DNA from: Coriaria nepalensis
Lineage: Eukaryota; Streptophyta; Magnoliopsida; Cucurbitales; Coriariaceae
Reading direction: 5' to 3'
DNA: 64,000 bases
Assembly (NCBI GenBank): GCA_027186245.1
Contig: CP114485.1
Span: 5,394,001-5,458,000, forward strand
The translations under genes were made by a program, and so were the position numbers. This document shows positions 49,700-62,100 of the stretch, one piece after another (position 1 is the stretch's first letter; every line of letters starts with the position of its first letter). The notes beneath the pieces were generated by a model. That model saw only the letters and a list, made by a program, of their open reading frames with translations. It ran no database searches and was not told where the DNA came from.

Positions 49700-51480
49700 G
49701 AGAGAGAGTCTAGGGGCACGGGTAACGTTGAGAGACTGTTACCGGCGAGAGGAGAAGATATAGAGATGAAAATGAAATGAGAACAAGGAAAGTTCTAGTA
49801 CCTCATTTTCAGCCGTGGGATGATTTCCTATCGAACGGTTGCCGTTGATTTTGGAATTAATGGCTGTGATTGGATTTTGAAAACTCCGTTCTTCCCGGGT
49901 AGGGTAGGTGAAGGAGGAGAAAAATATTGGACAATAAAGCGTTTGAGGGCCCACCATAAACGAAATGACCAAAACGCCCTCTCCATTTTAGATAAAAAGA
50001 GGTATAATTATATATTAGACAAAAATTACGGAACGGATGTATAAATTTTTTTTATAAAACATAATCCATTTTCTTAATTTTACGGAGTCTGTTAAATAGA
50101 TAATTAACGTAAGAGTTTAAGTGATATTAATTTTAAGTTTGGTTCTTTAGATTTAAAATTTATAGATATTATTATTTGAGATTAATTATTAATTAATTTC
50201 CAAAATAATAAATATTAAATATTTGATATTAGTAATAATCTAAAAGTTAGATGAGAAATTAATTATTTTAATAATTAAGATATTTTAAATTAATTTATAT
50301 ACTTTCAAAAAATATCCAAAAAATATATACCATATCAATATTTTTTGTTATAAGATAATTTAGATCATATTATTATTATAATAATACATTTATGGAAAAT
50401 AATTTTCCCTAACCAATGATATATTTTCTATATAAATATTATCTTTTTGTTTGTTTAATCGAAAACTATATAGTTAAATGAAAGGCCATTTAGGGTATTT
50501 TCATGTCTTCCTATTTTTCCGAATAAAGGAATAATTAGAATATATAAGTGTGAACGCATTGTGCTTTTGGAAGATTCCGATTGAGGAGATTATATAATAA
50601 ACGACCTGGTGGTGACTGTCATCTTTCTTTCTTTCGTTGTCCTTTTAATTTTTATTTAGTAAAATATTATTATTAAATGTAATCACACGTCCAAGTTCGA
50701 ATTCGACGTTGAGAAATAAATAAAATAAACCAAAGGAAAATTAAATATATTTTTTGTCAATAAATTAAATATATTTAATTAATTAATTTTTTTTTTTTTT
50801 TTTACTTCGGCCAAAGAAATATTCATTTAGATTCCAAATCATTATTCGATTATTCTAACGGTTGGATTATATATTAAGCATCATTTAATGACTCATCTCA
50901 TAATTTAGATATCTCATCTTTGTAATACATGTATTAGACGTCTAAATTTTAGAACATAAAATATTATTCTTCATGTCCATTTTATTAGACATCAAATTCA
51001 ACAAAGTGTTTCCAAATACATAATGTCAATCACATCAAAGGTAAAATGCGCATCTCAAAGGAAGCAAATTTATGAACGGAATTATTAGAAGGAGATTAGC
51101 TAATTACCTTTCTCTTAATTTTTTTCTTTTTTTAAATTTTTAATTTTTTTTATTAATAAATAACTTGATTTAAATTTATTATACTTTTAAATAGAAAATA
51201 AAAATAATCTTAATATCTTCCCTTCATTTATTCATTTATTTATTTATTTATTCTTCTCTCTTTTTCCCGACGTTATATAAGAAGACGAAAAAGACAATCT
51301 TACTTTCTTGATTTACTTTTGATTCTTACTCCTTCGAGTAACCTTCGATTTAGTCTCGACTAAGTTTAATTTTTAGTCTAAGATTTTGGTTTAATTTTCA
51401 TTAGACCGAAATCTTACATTTATTTCTTATGAGATTTGTTTTCAAATATTTATCTCAAATTTCTCAACTTTTTTTTTGGT
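49700..51480. other. APX promoter side and AT-rich spacer
   Basis: The APX upstream region is at 49700-49900. The rest is strongly AT-rich with a T-run at 50787-50804 and TTTA repeats at 51223-51252. The stretch 51355-51425 (TAGTCTAAGATTTTGG...GACCGAAATCTT) resembles 53865-54010 and may be flanking or terminal sequence of the Mutator-like remnant. No gene recognised. Confidence 0.45.
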
Positions 51481-53690
51481 AGGAATAACATCATTTGTAA
51501 TCATAGCAATATGTTTCGATAGGGAATGGAAGGATGATGATGATGACATTTCAAAATTATCGAAATCTCAGGCACCAAATGGCTCAGAAAAATGGAAAGC
51601 TATTCTAGTTGAAACAGACATAAGTTTTAGTGATTTGTTATAAGTCGTGTATAATAATATTCGCATTAATCTTATGGAGGAAGATGAAATGGAGGATGAA
51701 GATGACGAGTTTAGAAGAACGGAGGAAGAATATGATAATTGTCACAATAGTGAAATGATCATAATTTTTGTTTGTACGATGGTGATTTCTTTGATTGAAT
51801 AATACTTATACCTTATGTTTTATCTCCTCCAAATAATACGGTTGCTTCCAATTTGACGCCACCTGTTATTCACGAACCGAAAAATGAAGACGAGGGCAAT
51901 AATGAATGATTATGTCAATTTTTTCAAATTATTGGTTTTTTCGGCGACAATAACAGTAATGTACTCCCAATTGCTTCTTCTGAAAAAAGTGGAGATAAGT
52001 TTTATTGCACTCAGTTTTTTTATTCGAAGAACGACCTAAAGATGCGTCTATAGATGTATGCGATCTGATGGAATTTTGAATTCATGGTGAAGAAGTCATA
52101 TATTCTACATATGTTGTTGGTTGTATATATTCAAACTGCAAGTGGTTGTTGTGTGCTACGTATAAGAAAGATTATTCACTTTTCCAAATTCGTACTTATA
52201 ATGACCAACATACATGTAGTTTGGACTCCTCACATCACAAGCATCCACATTGGTAATTGGATGACACGTGATTAATAGTTTTAGTGGTAGCAATCGGAGT
52301 CATACTTTGAAAATGATTAAACGTTTTACCTAAAATAATATGATGGTAAATATTACTTATTGGAAGACATGGAAAATAAGATCTATTGCACATGATCTTA
52401 TTCGGGGTACATCCAAAAATAGTTATGCAAGATTACCATGTTACTCTACCGTGATGAAACTCGTGAATCCTGATACTATAATTGCAATTCATACAAATGC
52501 AGAAGGAAAATTTCTTTATTTTTTTATGGCTTTTAAGACATCCATTAATTGGTTCCATTTAATGCGAAAAGTTATTGGGTATTGATAGAACCTTTTTTAA
52601 AGGAAATACATAGGGACACTTATAACCGTAGCCGCACGAGATGGTAACAATAACTATATCCGTTAGTATGAGCTATAATTGTTTTGGAGAACGAGACATC
52701 GTGGACTCGGTTCTTGACTAAGTTTTGAGAAATAATACATGATACCCTCAATTTGGTGATTGTTTCAAAACGAACACAGAATATTAGAAATGTTATACAA
52801 AGTGTTTACCCAAATTCAAAACATTGTGCATGTATTTGGTAGATCGAGCAAAATATTAAGTCAATATTTATGAGTAGTTAAATCACCTCTTTATTCAATG
52901 TAGTAGCCAAAACATATACGATATAAGATTTCAATAAATACTTCTTTGATATCAAAATAGTGCATCCTGGTGTGGTATCGTACATGGAGGATATTTGTTT
53001 TGAATACTAGTCAATAGCTTATTTCCATAATAGTAGATACAACATCATGATAAATAATAATTCTGAATCGCATAATACGACGTTGAAGGATGCGAGTGAA
53101 TATCTAATTGTTGCTTAAAAGTATTAGGATGATGATGACGACTTGGTTTAACACTATAATAAATGAAATGAATCAGCATACCGAGCAATGCACTCCTAAG
53201 GTAGTGAAACTGCTAAAAAAAAAACACGAGAAATGTCGGACAATTAAGGTTGATAGTATGGATATTGATATATTTGAAGTGACAAGATATTAAAGTTGTT
53301 GTCAACATACGGGAAAAGAATTGCACATGTAAGATATTTTGACTTTGATAGAATTGTGTGCGCACATGTCATAACAGTTGTGAAATCTATAAGTGTGCGT
53401 ATGTACTTATTATGTGATTCATTCTATTCCACTGAATATTGGAAGGCTGAATATGCATAATTAATTCATTATGTACCATCGTCTGGAGATTATAATATTC
53501 CGGAAAGAATCTGATCATGCATAAACAGACTAGAAGAACAAAAAATAAATATATATATACCTTCAACAGGTGAACAAACACGAAGGAGAAGAAAATGTAA
53601 TAATTACAGATATTTTGGACATAATAGAAAGACTTGTATGAACCCGATTCCACTAGCACTCGTTGAAAACACTTCATAATATTATATTCA
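51481..53690 (+). pseudogene. Mutator-like (MuDR/MULE) transposase pseudogene
   Basis: In shifting frames: acidic N-terminal region (51680-51740), then FQIRTYNDQHTCSLDSSHHK (52180-52245), typical of the MULE N-terminal zinc-binding region. A segment IRSIAHDLIRGTSKNSYARL with YSTVMKLVNPDTIIAIH precedes the DDE region (52376-52500). The C-terminal part has CAH/VI (53360, SWIM-like), YVPSSGDYNIPERI, RRRRKCNNYRYFGHNRKTC (zinc knuckle with the second Cys lost). Many stops and frame shifts show it is long dead. Confidence 0.85.
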
Positions 53691-55200
53691 TTCTTTCGTA
53701 AGAATAGTTATGTTTATTTGAGATATTTCTTTGTATGGGTGATATATTTATGAGATGTTTATTATTTTTTTTGGATGTTTATTTATGATGTATAGTAACT
53801 GTTGTTATGTTTTTAAGGTCAATTTTTTCTAATAAGAAAATTTGGAAAAAAAAACTAACTGTTTCGAACCGAAATCTTGGATTGAAATCAAGATTTTGGT
53901 CCAAATAATTATACCGAAATCTTTATTTATTTATTTTATGATTTCGGTTCGGACTCGGTCTGACCAAATGAGACTGAAATCTTGATTTCAGTTTAAATAG
54001 TCATACCGAAATATTACTTTTTTAAAAATTTAATTTAATTTTATCCATTAATGTTCTTTAGTTTTCAATTGCTTAAAACTTTTTAACTACTAGGTTTTAA
54101 AAGTTGAGACATGATTTTGGTCTGAATAAATATGTCTCATATATTTCTTTCATCATATATCTCACATATGTCTATACAGGTTAGTATATATTTTACGTCT
54201 ATCTAACTTAATCCTATCATCATTTATATTTTGTAATGAAATTTCTATGATGTGAAACTCTATATATTTATATAAACACCATAATCTCTTTCCTTTTTAT
54301 TCTATGATATTTCCATCATTTGTAAATCAAAATATTTCTCATTCCTATCATCATTTATATTTTGTAATGACATTCCTATCATATGAAACTCTATATATTT
54401 AATTATATAAACACCACAATCTCTTTCCTTTTTATTCTATGGTATTTCTATAATTTGAAAAATCAAAATATCTCTTATTCCGATTCTTGTGGTATTTATT
54501 CTTCAAATTTGAAATCTTATAGATTAGTTGAGGCAAGATCTTATATAACACCAGACATATATGAATAACTTCAGTTTTCTCTTGGATATCTACTTTCGAA
54601 TTCATAATGTATAGAGTTCATGTGTGGAAGTTCACGAATAAGCCCACTCAATGTATATTTTTTAAGTTAAGCGACATGTACACACTGCATATATACTCCA
54701 AAACATGACTTACATGCCATTGTGTCATTCCCACTATATAACTACAACTCAAAAGTTAACCGCGTTAGGGTATAGTAATAAAATATAAGATACAAAATTT
54801 TTACATAAATATGATTTTCATGCATACCTACTAATAAGCAATGGGTCATCTACTTATCACTGACCCTTTGTCATCCCAACCAAAGTCAAACTGAATAAGT
54901 CGTTCAATCAGTTCATTAAAATTATGTTCCAAATAAAAGTATCTATGAATGTAAACGTAATGTTATTAAGTATTGGTTTAATAGAATGCATGGTTCGATT
55001 CAAGGTCTGTGTGCCTTATGGGTTTTCTCCAAATGCTCCCCAAAAATCTCTCCAGAGCTTGAAATTGCTTCAAGCATTCATACCTACAATAATTTTAAAA
55101 AGTCATAAAAAAGTATTAAGTAATAAAAACTAACTATAAATCAAAACTAATACTACTAATTACTTAGAAAGCGAACGGAAAATCGAGTGAGTCTCACTTA
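53691..55200. other. AT-rich region after the MULE remnant
   Basis: It holds ATTTTGGT/ACCGAAATCTT repeats at 53865-54010, which may be terminal sequence of the transposon, and the 131-bp tandem duplication at 54213. No gene recognised. Confidence 0.45.
54213..54478. repeat. 131-bp tandem duplication
   Basis: CCTATCATCATTTATATTTT starts at 54213 and again at 54344, followed by matching GAAACTCTATATATTTA, AACACCA and TCTCTTTCCTTTTTATTC blocks. Confidence 0.9.
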
Positions 55201-55204
55201 ATAA

Positions 55205-55640
55205 CCGTTTTTTCTCTAGTTGCAACTCTTACAAACTTCTCCACAATGTCATCCCTCTTGATGTTTTGAATAGTTCTCTCATGAATTACTTTACCCCAAA
55301 GATAATTATTGAAGAACTCAATATCCGAGACCACATATAGATATTAATGTGGTACTTTATACGACTCCTTCATAACTAAGATAACAACCACCAAGAAATA
55401 AAGAAGCTTTGACTTCACTTGTAAATTATCAATCTTTGTCATTTAATCAACATTTCCGTCATGCTGCTTTTTAATTATACTCTTCATACTTTCAAAAATC
55501 TATATAAGCTGACCATATATAATATCATAATTCCCTTTGAATAAGTAATTCAAAATTGTAGCATTTTTCTTAATTTCAACCAGTAAGGAGACTGGTGCCT
55601 TGTGATCTATTAGTGATGTGTTTATAATTAAAAAATAACT
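55205..55640 (-). pseudogene. DUF1985 domain fragment of a transposable element
   Basis: The minus strand reads VKSKLLYFLVVVILVMKESY, an in-frame stop, then YVVSDIEFFNNYLWGKVIHE and RTIQNIKRDDIVEKFVRVAT. The pattern LLYFL...D-FNN--WG--- followed by ERTI is the plant DUF1985 domain, carried mainly by Mutator-like elements with a Ulp1-type protease. Upstream (about 55480-55640) has KNATILNYLFKGNYDII. Interrupted and without the protease part. Confidence 0.7.
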
Positions 55641-58060
55641 TAATTATAAAGAGTTGAAAATATTTAATAAATCATTTTTTGATATTTTTTAAAAATTGAT
55701 AATAAACTTTTATTCTCCATCCAAATGAAAAGAATGATATTTAATAAAATAATTAAAATAATAATAAACACTAAAATAATCTTAATAATAAATTGCATCG
55801 AATTTGGACTGGCACGTTTTGCGGGGAATTAAGAGGCATTCTTTTATTTATGGTAATATTAAGAAAAATTAATTAATTAATTAATTATAAAAATAATTCA
55901 AACGAATATCGGAATATGCGGTTTTTATATGGGCAAAGTTTTCGTGAATCTTGAGCGTGGGCTGGGCTGTGGGCACTGGGTTCATGGGCCCACGCCACAC
56001 CTTTTGTCCGATTTAAATTAAATGGATTGTCCAATCTCAATCAAACAAAGTGCAATGTTTTTAGTCTTTCTACATCCATTACTATAGATTATTGTTTTTA
56101 ATCACTACAGATTATTGGCAATATTAGGTATGCGTTTTTTTTTGGGTATCCGTGGATCCATCCGAAACCAGATGGATTGATCGGATACAGGTTGGATCTT
56201 TTTTATCGGATTCCTATTTCGGTCGAATACTGGATTGAAACATATTTTTCGAATAAATTCTGTCGAGCACAGTTTGGGCACAATATATTAAATTTCGATA
56301 GAAATAGTACCTCGATTCAGGCAAACAATGTGACTTTTTAATTACAGTCGGTATTGGTATTCGACCTGTTTTTATGGGCCAAACGGCCCAAACCCGACAA
56401 AAGAAAAGTACCTACAACCTGCGCCGAAAAGAGTCACATACTGAGGTGGCAGCCATAGGCTTCCTGGCACGTGTGTTGCCTAAGAAAAATGAACACTTAG
56501 TACTTGAATTATTACTCATTTGACCATACTCTTAGTCAATGCAAACTGTAAAGGCTTGTCTATTACAGTCTTTCAGACATAGCATGGTGTGCACACAGTT
56601 TAAGTGCACTTAATCTGATAAGCATTATCTGAAAAGACATTTTCACTTTAGCATTAATGACTTTAATCGCCTACTAACTTTTACCATAATCATTTGGCAT
56701 GTTCTCCAAAAATATCACCACCTCCTTCTTTCGCCTCTTTCTTTCTTTTCTTTCTTTTTTTATTTTTTTTTTTTTTTGTTTTTTTGTTTTTTTGTTTTTT
56801 TGTTTTTTTGTTTTTTTGTTTTTTTGTTTTTTTGTTTTTTTGTTTTTTTGTTTTTTTGTTTTTTTGTTTTTTTGTAATGTTCTTTCTCATTATTATTGTC
56901 TTCTTCATTGTCTTCATACGCAATTTTCTTTTTACTCGAATAAACTCACTAAACCAGCTCTATCACTTATTACTTAGCACATCTTGATCTAATCCTTGCC
57001 ATTTAATATTTGTCAAAATTCACAATATAAAAAAATCTTTACATTCGAAAAGTTGTCTCTAAAGTATAATTTTCAAGTTTTGAAAAAATATTTATATAAT
57101 AGATAAATTATATTATATATTATATAATTACGTTCACATATTTAATAATACCAAAATTTGGCACATTTTAATTTTTTTGGTACTACACTGACCTCACCAT
57201 ACTGGTGAATTTTGGTGCGGTAGTGAGGTAGTTTACGGTTTTCATTTTTATAAATATTTTACAATTATTTTTGTATTTATATAAAAAGATTTACTACATA
57301 TACTACTTTTCTCATACCATATTGTTATTATTATTATTATCTCATCTACCTTATTTTTCTTCTAATGATCTTATTTCACATATATGTGCATCTCCTGAAA
57401 ATAGACTTAAAATGCACACCTCTTAAGTTTTTCCGATAGTTTTTCATGTGCATTAAAATATTTTTAATTATTCACACATCTTAATTGTTATGTAAAAAAA
57501 ATGATCAAAATATAAATATAAATAGTAGAAATCAAGAAAAATTCAAATAAAATTATCAAATTATATTTTCAAAATTTACAATCAAATAACAAAAAAATCA
57601 CAAATTACTAACTCATATCATCAAAAAATATATCACATCAAAAAATATAAAATTTATATATCATTTTTAAAAAAAAATTATATTGTAGGGTTTCACACAC
57701 CACATCACACCCCATCTCACCGCAAGACATTATATGGGTGGGTGCAGGACCCTATAATATATATTTTTTTGGGGAGGAACCCAACCACACCACATTGAAA
57801 CATATGATTCGATCGGATTATGAACGACCTGCTCACTCTAATACTAGTGCCCGGAGAGGGGGGGTCCGGGTACAAAAACTGATAAGAATTTATTGGATCC
57901 AAACACGGCATATGTCATGGTCCGATCTGAGACACACCTTGCAAAAAAGACATAACTTTAACGGTCAGGATTCAATGACTACTCAAATCGAGCTCGCAAA
58001 CCGGAATCCTCAGAGTCATTCTCGTAATTAAAGAAAAATCAAAGGGTAAAGATGAACAGT
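55641..58060. other. AT-rich spacer with microsatellite
   Basis: No gene recognised. It includes GC-richer remnants (56140-56480 and 57690-58020) that look like decayed transposon pieces but carry no recognisable ends or domains, and the (T7G)n array at 56763-56874. The last part runs into the NOT4 promoter. Confidence 0.45.
56763..56874. repeat. (TTTTTTTG)n octanucleotide array, 13 units
   Basis: G occurs at every eighth base from 56778 to 56874 with no interruption. Long apparent reading frames of Phe/Cys/Val or Lys/Asn/Thr across it are artefacts of the repeat. Confidence 0.97.
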
Positions 58061-58290
58061 GAGATTATTTAATTGACAGCGATATAGAGAGAAGAGAGGC
58101 AGCAGCCAACAAAGCCAACCAGGCAAAAAGAGCTTCCCTACTTTAAAAGGTCTCCTTCCTGTGGTTCTCTCTCTCTCTAGATTTTGTTTCCCTCTCTCTC
58201 TCTCTCTCCTCGCGATTTCGATATCGTCTGCATTCTCCGACAATCTCATCCACACAGATTCGTCGCCTTTTCCGATCCCCCCTCCCTACT

Positions 58291-59169
58291 GTAAGTCTTT
58301 CAGCTTTAATCTAAACCCTAATTTCTCCGTCCGATTGTTTCTCCCTCTTCTTTTCAAGTTTTAGATCCCTAATTCTGTTTTTCCTTTAGTTTCTTAAAAT
58401 TTCGTCGGTTATTTTATATTCTCAGTCTTTTGTTTTTCGTTTCGTATTGATTTGCATGTTTGACTTCGATATTTGTTCTGGTATGTAAATAATTTTAATC
58501 GAGTCTCATCTGGCTTTTTTTCTATATTCGATCATTTCTGGTCGGTTAGGTTTTGATCGGTGAGGTAATGATTTCGGCTTATATCTGAAATTTGGGGGTT
58601 TTATACGTTGTTTATCAGTAAAATGAGGTATAATTTATGTAGAATTTAGTTAGGGATATTGCATTTAGGTCTGAGCTCTATTCTGTGGAGATATGTTACT
58701 TAGATTGGGATCTTCATAGGGTTTTTTGATCAATTTTTTAGTGTCTTTTGGTTCATGCTGCTGGAATATCAGTAATTGATATGTTGCACATGGGGATTGG
58801 AAAGTGATCGATGTGGTTAGTGTAAACGTGACATTGCATGTCAATTAAAGGAATTGAGATTTCGGATGTGTTGATTCCAGTGGCTTGGTTGTGAGTCCAA
58901 TTACCTAGTTGTGAGTATGGTATGAATATAAAGTGAAGATAAGAGAGGAATAATTAATGGAGGAAAAAAAATTTATTTTACCTAAAGGATAAATAGAGAA
59001 TGGTGTGTGCCATGATACCTACGGAAATGAAGGTTTTGTGTGGATTTGAAATTTCAGAAACTTGTTGTTCAAAACTTAATGGTCATGTTTGTGCCCAAGA
59101 GACTTTGTTATAACTGCGTTAATTGGTAACTACGTCAGTCTCGAGTAATACTTTACAATAATCTCATAG
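58291..59169 (+). other. 5'UTR intron of the NOT4-like gene
   Basis: A leader rich in CT repeats (58165-58205) ends CTACT|GTAAGTC. The acceptor CTCATAG ends at 59169, six bases before the ATG at 59176. Intron length about 880 bases. The junctions are strong consensus sites, but transcript evidence is not available. Confidence 0.65.
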
Positions 59170-59175
59170 GCAACC

Positions 59176-62100
59176 ATGAGCGACGCAACAGAAAAGACTT
59201 GTCCACTCTGCACGGAGGAGATGGATTTGACAGATCAACAGTTGAAGCCCTGCCAATGTGGCTATGAGGTTTGGAATTTTTTTTTTTTTTATCGTGGTCT
59301 ATCTATAATTTAAGCTAGCTTTACTTGTTATATAGAAGGTTTCAGTTGGTGATTCAGTCCCAAAATTATGACTACTTCATTTCAGATATGTGTTTGGTGT
59401 TGGCATCACGTAATGGACATGGCTGAGAAGGATGCTACTGAAGGACGGTGTCCAGCATGCCGTACCCCTTATGACAAAGAGAAAATTGTGGGGATGGCTG
59501 CAAAATGTGAAAGGTTTGCATTCTTGAATCATGTGGCAATTTGGAGAGAGTGATCTCTTATCCTACTTTCTTGCTTTAACCTTTTCAGTTATCTTATTTC
59601 TTTAATCAATTTATATCGTCAGATTGGTGGCTGAAGTTAACATGGAGAAAAAGTTTAGGTCACAAAAAGGGAAGGCCAAATCATTTGACGGACGAAAGCA
59701 GCTCACCAGTGTGCGAGTGATTCAAAGGAACCTTGTTTACATAGTTGGGTTGCCCCTCAATTTGGCAGATGAAGATGTAATCCTTCCTCTCTCTCTCAAC
59801 CCCCCCACCACAAACCATCAGGCACATGTTGTTTGTTATATTTATTTTATAATTTTTTTGGTCAACTAATGTTGTTTTATCATTCCTTGTGCAGCTTCTC
59901 CAGCACAGAGAATATTTTGGTCAATATGGGCAGGTTCTTAAAGTGTCCATGTCTCGGACTGCAGCTGGTGTTATTCAACAATTTCCAAACAATACATGTA
60001 GCGTGTAAGTTCAAACAGCCTGAGATATTTTTCTTGTGCATTGAGATGGTAGATGTTATTTCATCAATGCTTGATAAATGAGTTTAAATCAGTGACACAT
60101 TTTTTAAGCTGCTCTTGTTGCCTTCTTATAAGATGCACTTTTTGCATGTGCATGTGTTCATTTAATAATTTTTTTTAGTGCTGTCTGCTTCATGTTTTGA
60201 CAATCACATTATTTCATTATCCCGCTTCAGATATATTACATACTCGAAAGAGGAGGAAGCCATTCGTTGTATTCAAAATGTACATCAGTTTGTCTTGGAG
60301 GGTAAACCCTTAAGGTACATTCAGGGCCACTATTATAAGAAAATGTTATTGCATTTAGGTTGAATGAAAGCAAATAACTACTTTCTTTTCAGATTCATAA
60401 CTTTTGATTTTTGTTTCAGGGCATGTTTTGGAACCACCAAGTATTGCCATGCGTGGTTGAGAAATGTGGTATGGTTCAGTATCTATCGTATCTATTTTTA
60501 TGGATTACAGTTGTTCGAATCAGACCTTTTAATGTAAGAAATGACTTATTTTACAGCCTTGCACCAACCCTGATTGTTTGTATTTACATGAGATTGGTTC
60601 TCAAGAGGACAGTTTTACAAAAGATGAAATCATTTCAGCGTTCACAAGGTACGATAATCATTTAACAATGGGTTTCTTTAACGCTGTATTTATTGAATAA
60701 CAAAATCATTTTTTTGGGATCCGAGTTTTCTCCAATTCTGTAAGAAATTGGGCTCCTCCAATTCCTTCAATCCAACGTTTTTTGAACTCAGAATGTTATG
60801 ATTATTTATTTCTCTCAACTATTGAATTTATGGATTTTCAAATTATCAAAATTTCTGTTGGCATCACTGAATTCCTTAAGACTACTAATTAGGGTTTACA
60901 AATACCAAAATTCAATGATTTTGGTGAGTTAAAACCCTACTCCATACTTTGAGGCTATAATGTGCAACTTTTTGAACAGGGGTAATATGTCATGGATGTA
61001 TGCCTTTTTTATTAGTTGTGACTTTCTCTCTTTAATCTCGAGTAGATCTAATTCTGTCATGGCAGGACATTTATAATCCTTTAATTGTGTGATGCCAGAT
61101 TGTGTGCCTCAATGTCACTGTCTTTCAAAGAAATTTTTAGTGTCGAGTTTTTCGTTATTTATGCACATATCTTGAGGCAACAGTCTTTCTTCTGTAAAGT
61201 TTTTTAGTTGTAAAAAAAATGTGTTATATTGGTACTTGGATATTTATTTTTATAAAGAACAGAAGTTATTATAGGTCTTAAAATGCTGAAAGACCCTTAA
61301 ATGGAATGATACTTGGTCGATTGACCGTCTTGTAATTTCTGATTCTTTTGTTGATTGTATTTTGTGGCTAAGACGGCTTTCTCTTTTATGTCTTGCATTT
61401 TTGGGGATATTTAACTAACTTGTGTAGCTATTTTAAAGGAGTAGAGTTCAACAGATTACGGGTGCGGCAAACAACATGCAACATCGTTCAGGGAATGTGT
61501 TGCCAGTTCCGTTAGATGATTCTAATAATAATGGTTCTGCTACCACAGGAAAATCAGGTGTAAAAAATGCTCCAAGTGTAAGATTTTCTTTCTCGACTAC
61601 ATGAAGTTCTAACATATGATTCCATTAGTTGATATTATGCTCGTAAAACCGTTTACCAAAGCTTGGTTGAAATTGCAATTGTACCTTTTATGGAATAGAT
61701 TGGTATTATATTTCACTGGTTGATTTTGTTCTCCCTAAGATATTCTTAGGCTTTATCTTTTGTGGAAAAGGTAGTTGAAATACTTGATGATTTTATCAAA
61801 CAGCCAGCTGCAAACATTGTTAGAGGTTCTCCTCCAAATGGATGTTCTGGTAGATCCATTGCTCTACCTGCTGCAGCCTCTTGGTATGTTGCTATTTGCA
61901 TCTATCATTCAGGTTTGTTTGTGATTTAGTCCTAAAGTTCTGGTTGGTTGTGCAGGGGTACTCGTGGCTCTAATTGTCAAACATCACCCATAGCATGCTC
62001 AGATGGGCTTGTCAAGCAGAAAACTGACACAGTTGGTAATACATTGGCATTCTCGTCTGCAGTTGCAGGGACCACATCTATTACATCGAATGGTGAAGAA

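Noticed and set aside
52084..52585. Two separate short genes on the plus strand
   Set aside because: Both are pieces of one decayed Mutator-like transposase seen in different frames.
56690..56987. Long open frames on both strands rich in Phe/Cys/Val or Lys/Asn/Thr
   Set aside because: They are produced entirely by the (TTTTTTTG)n array, which leaves several frames open; no real gene signal.
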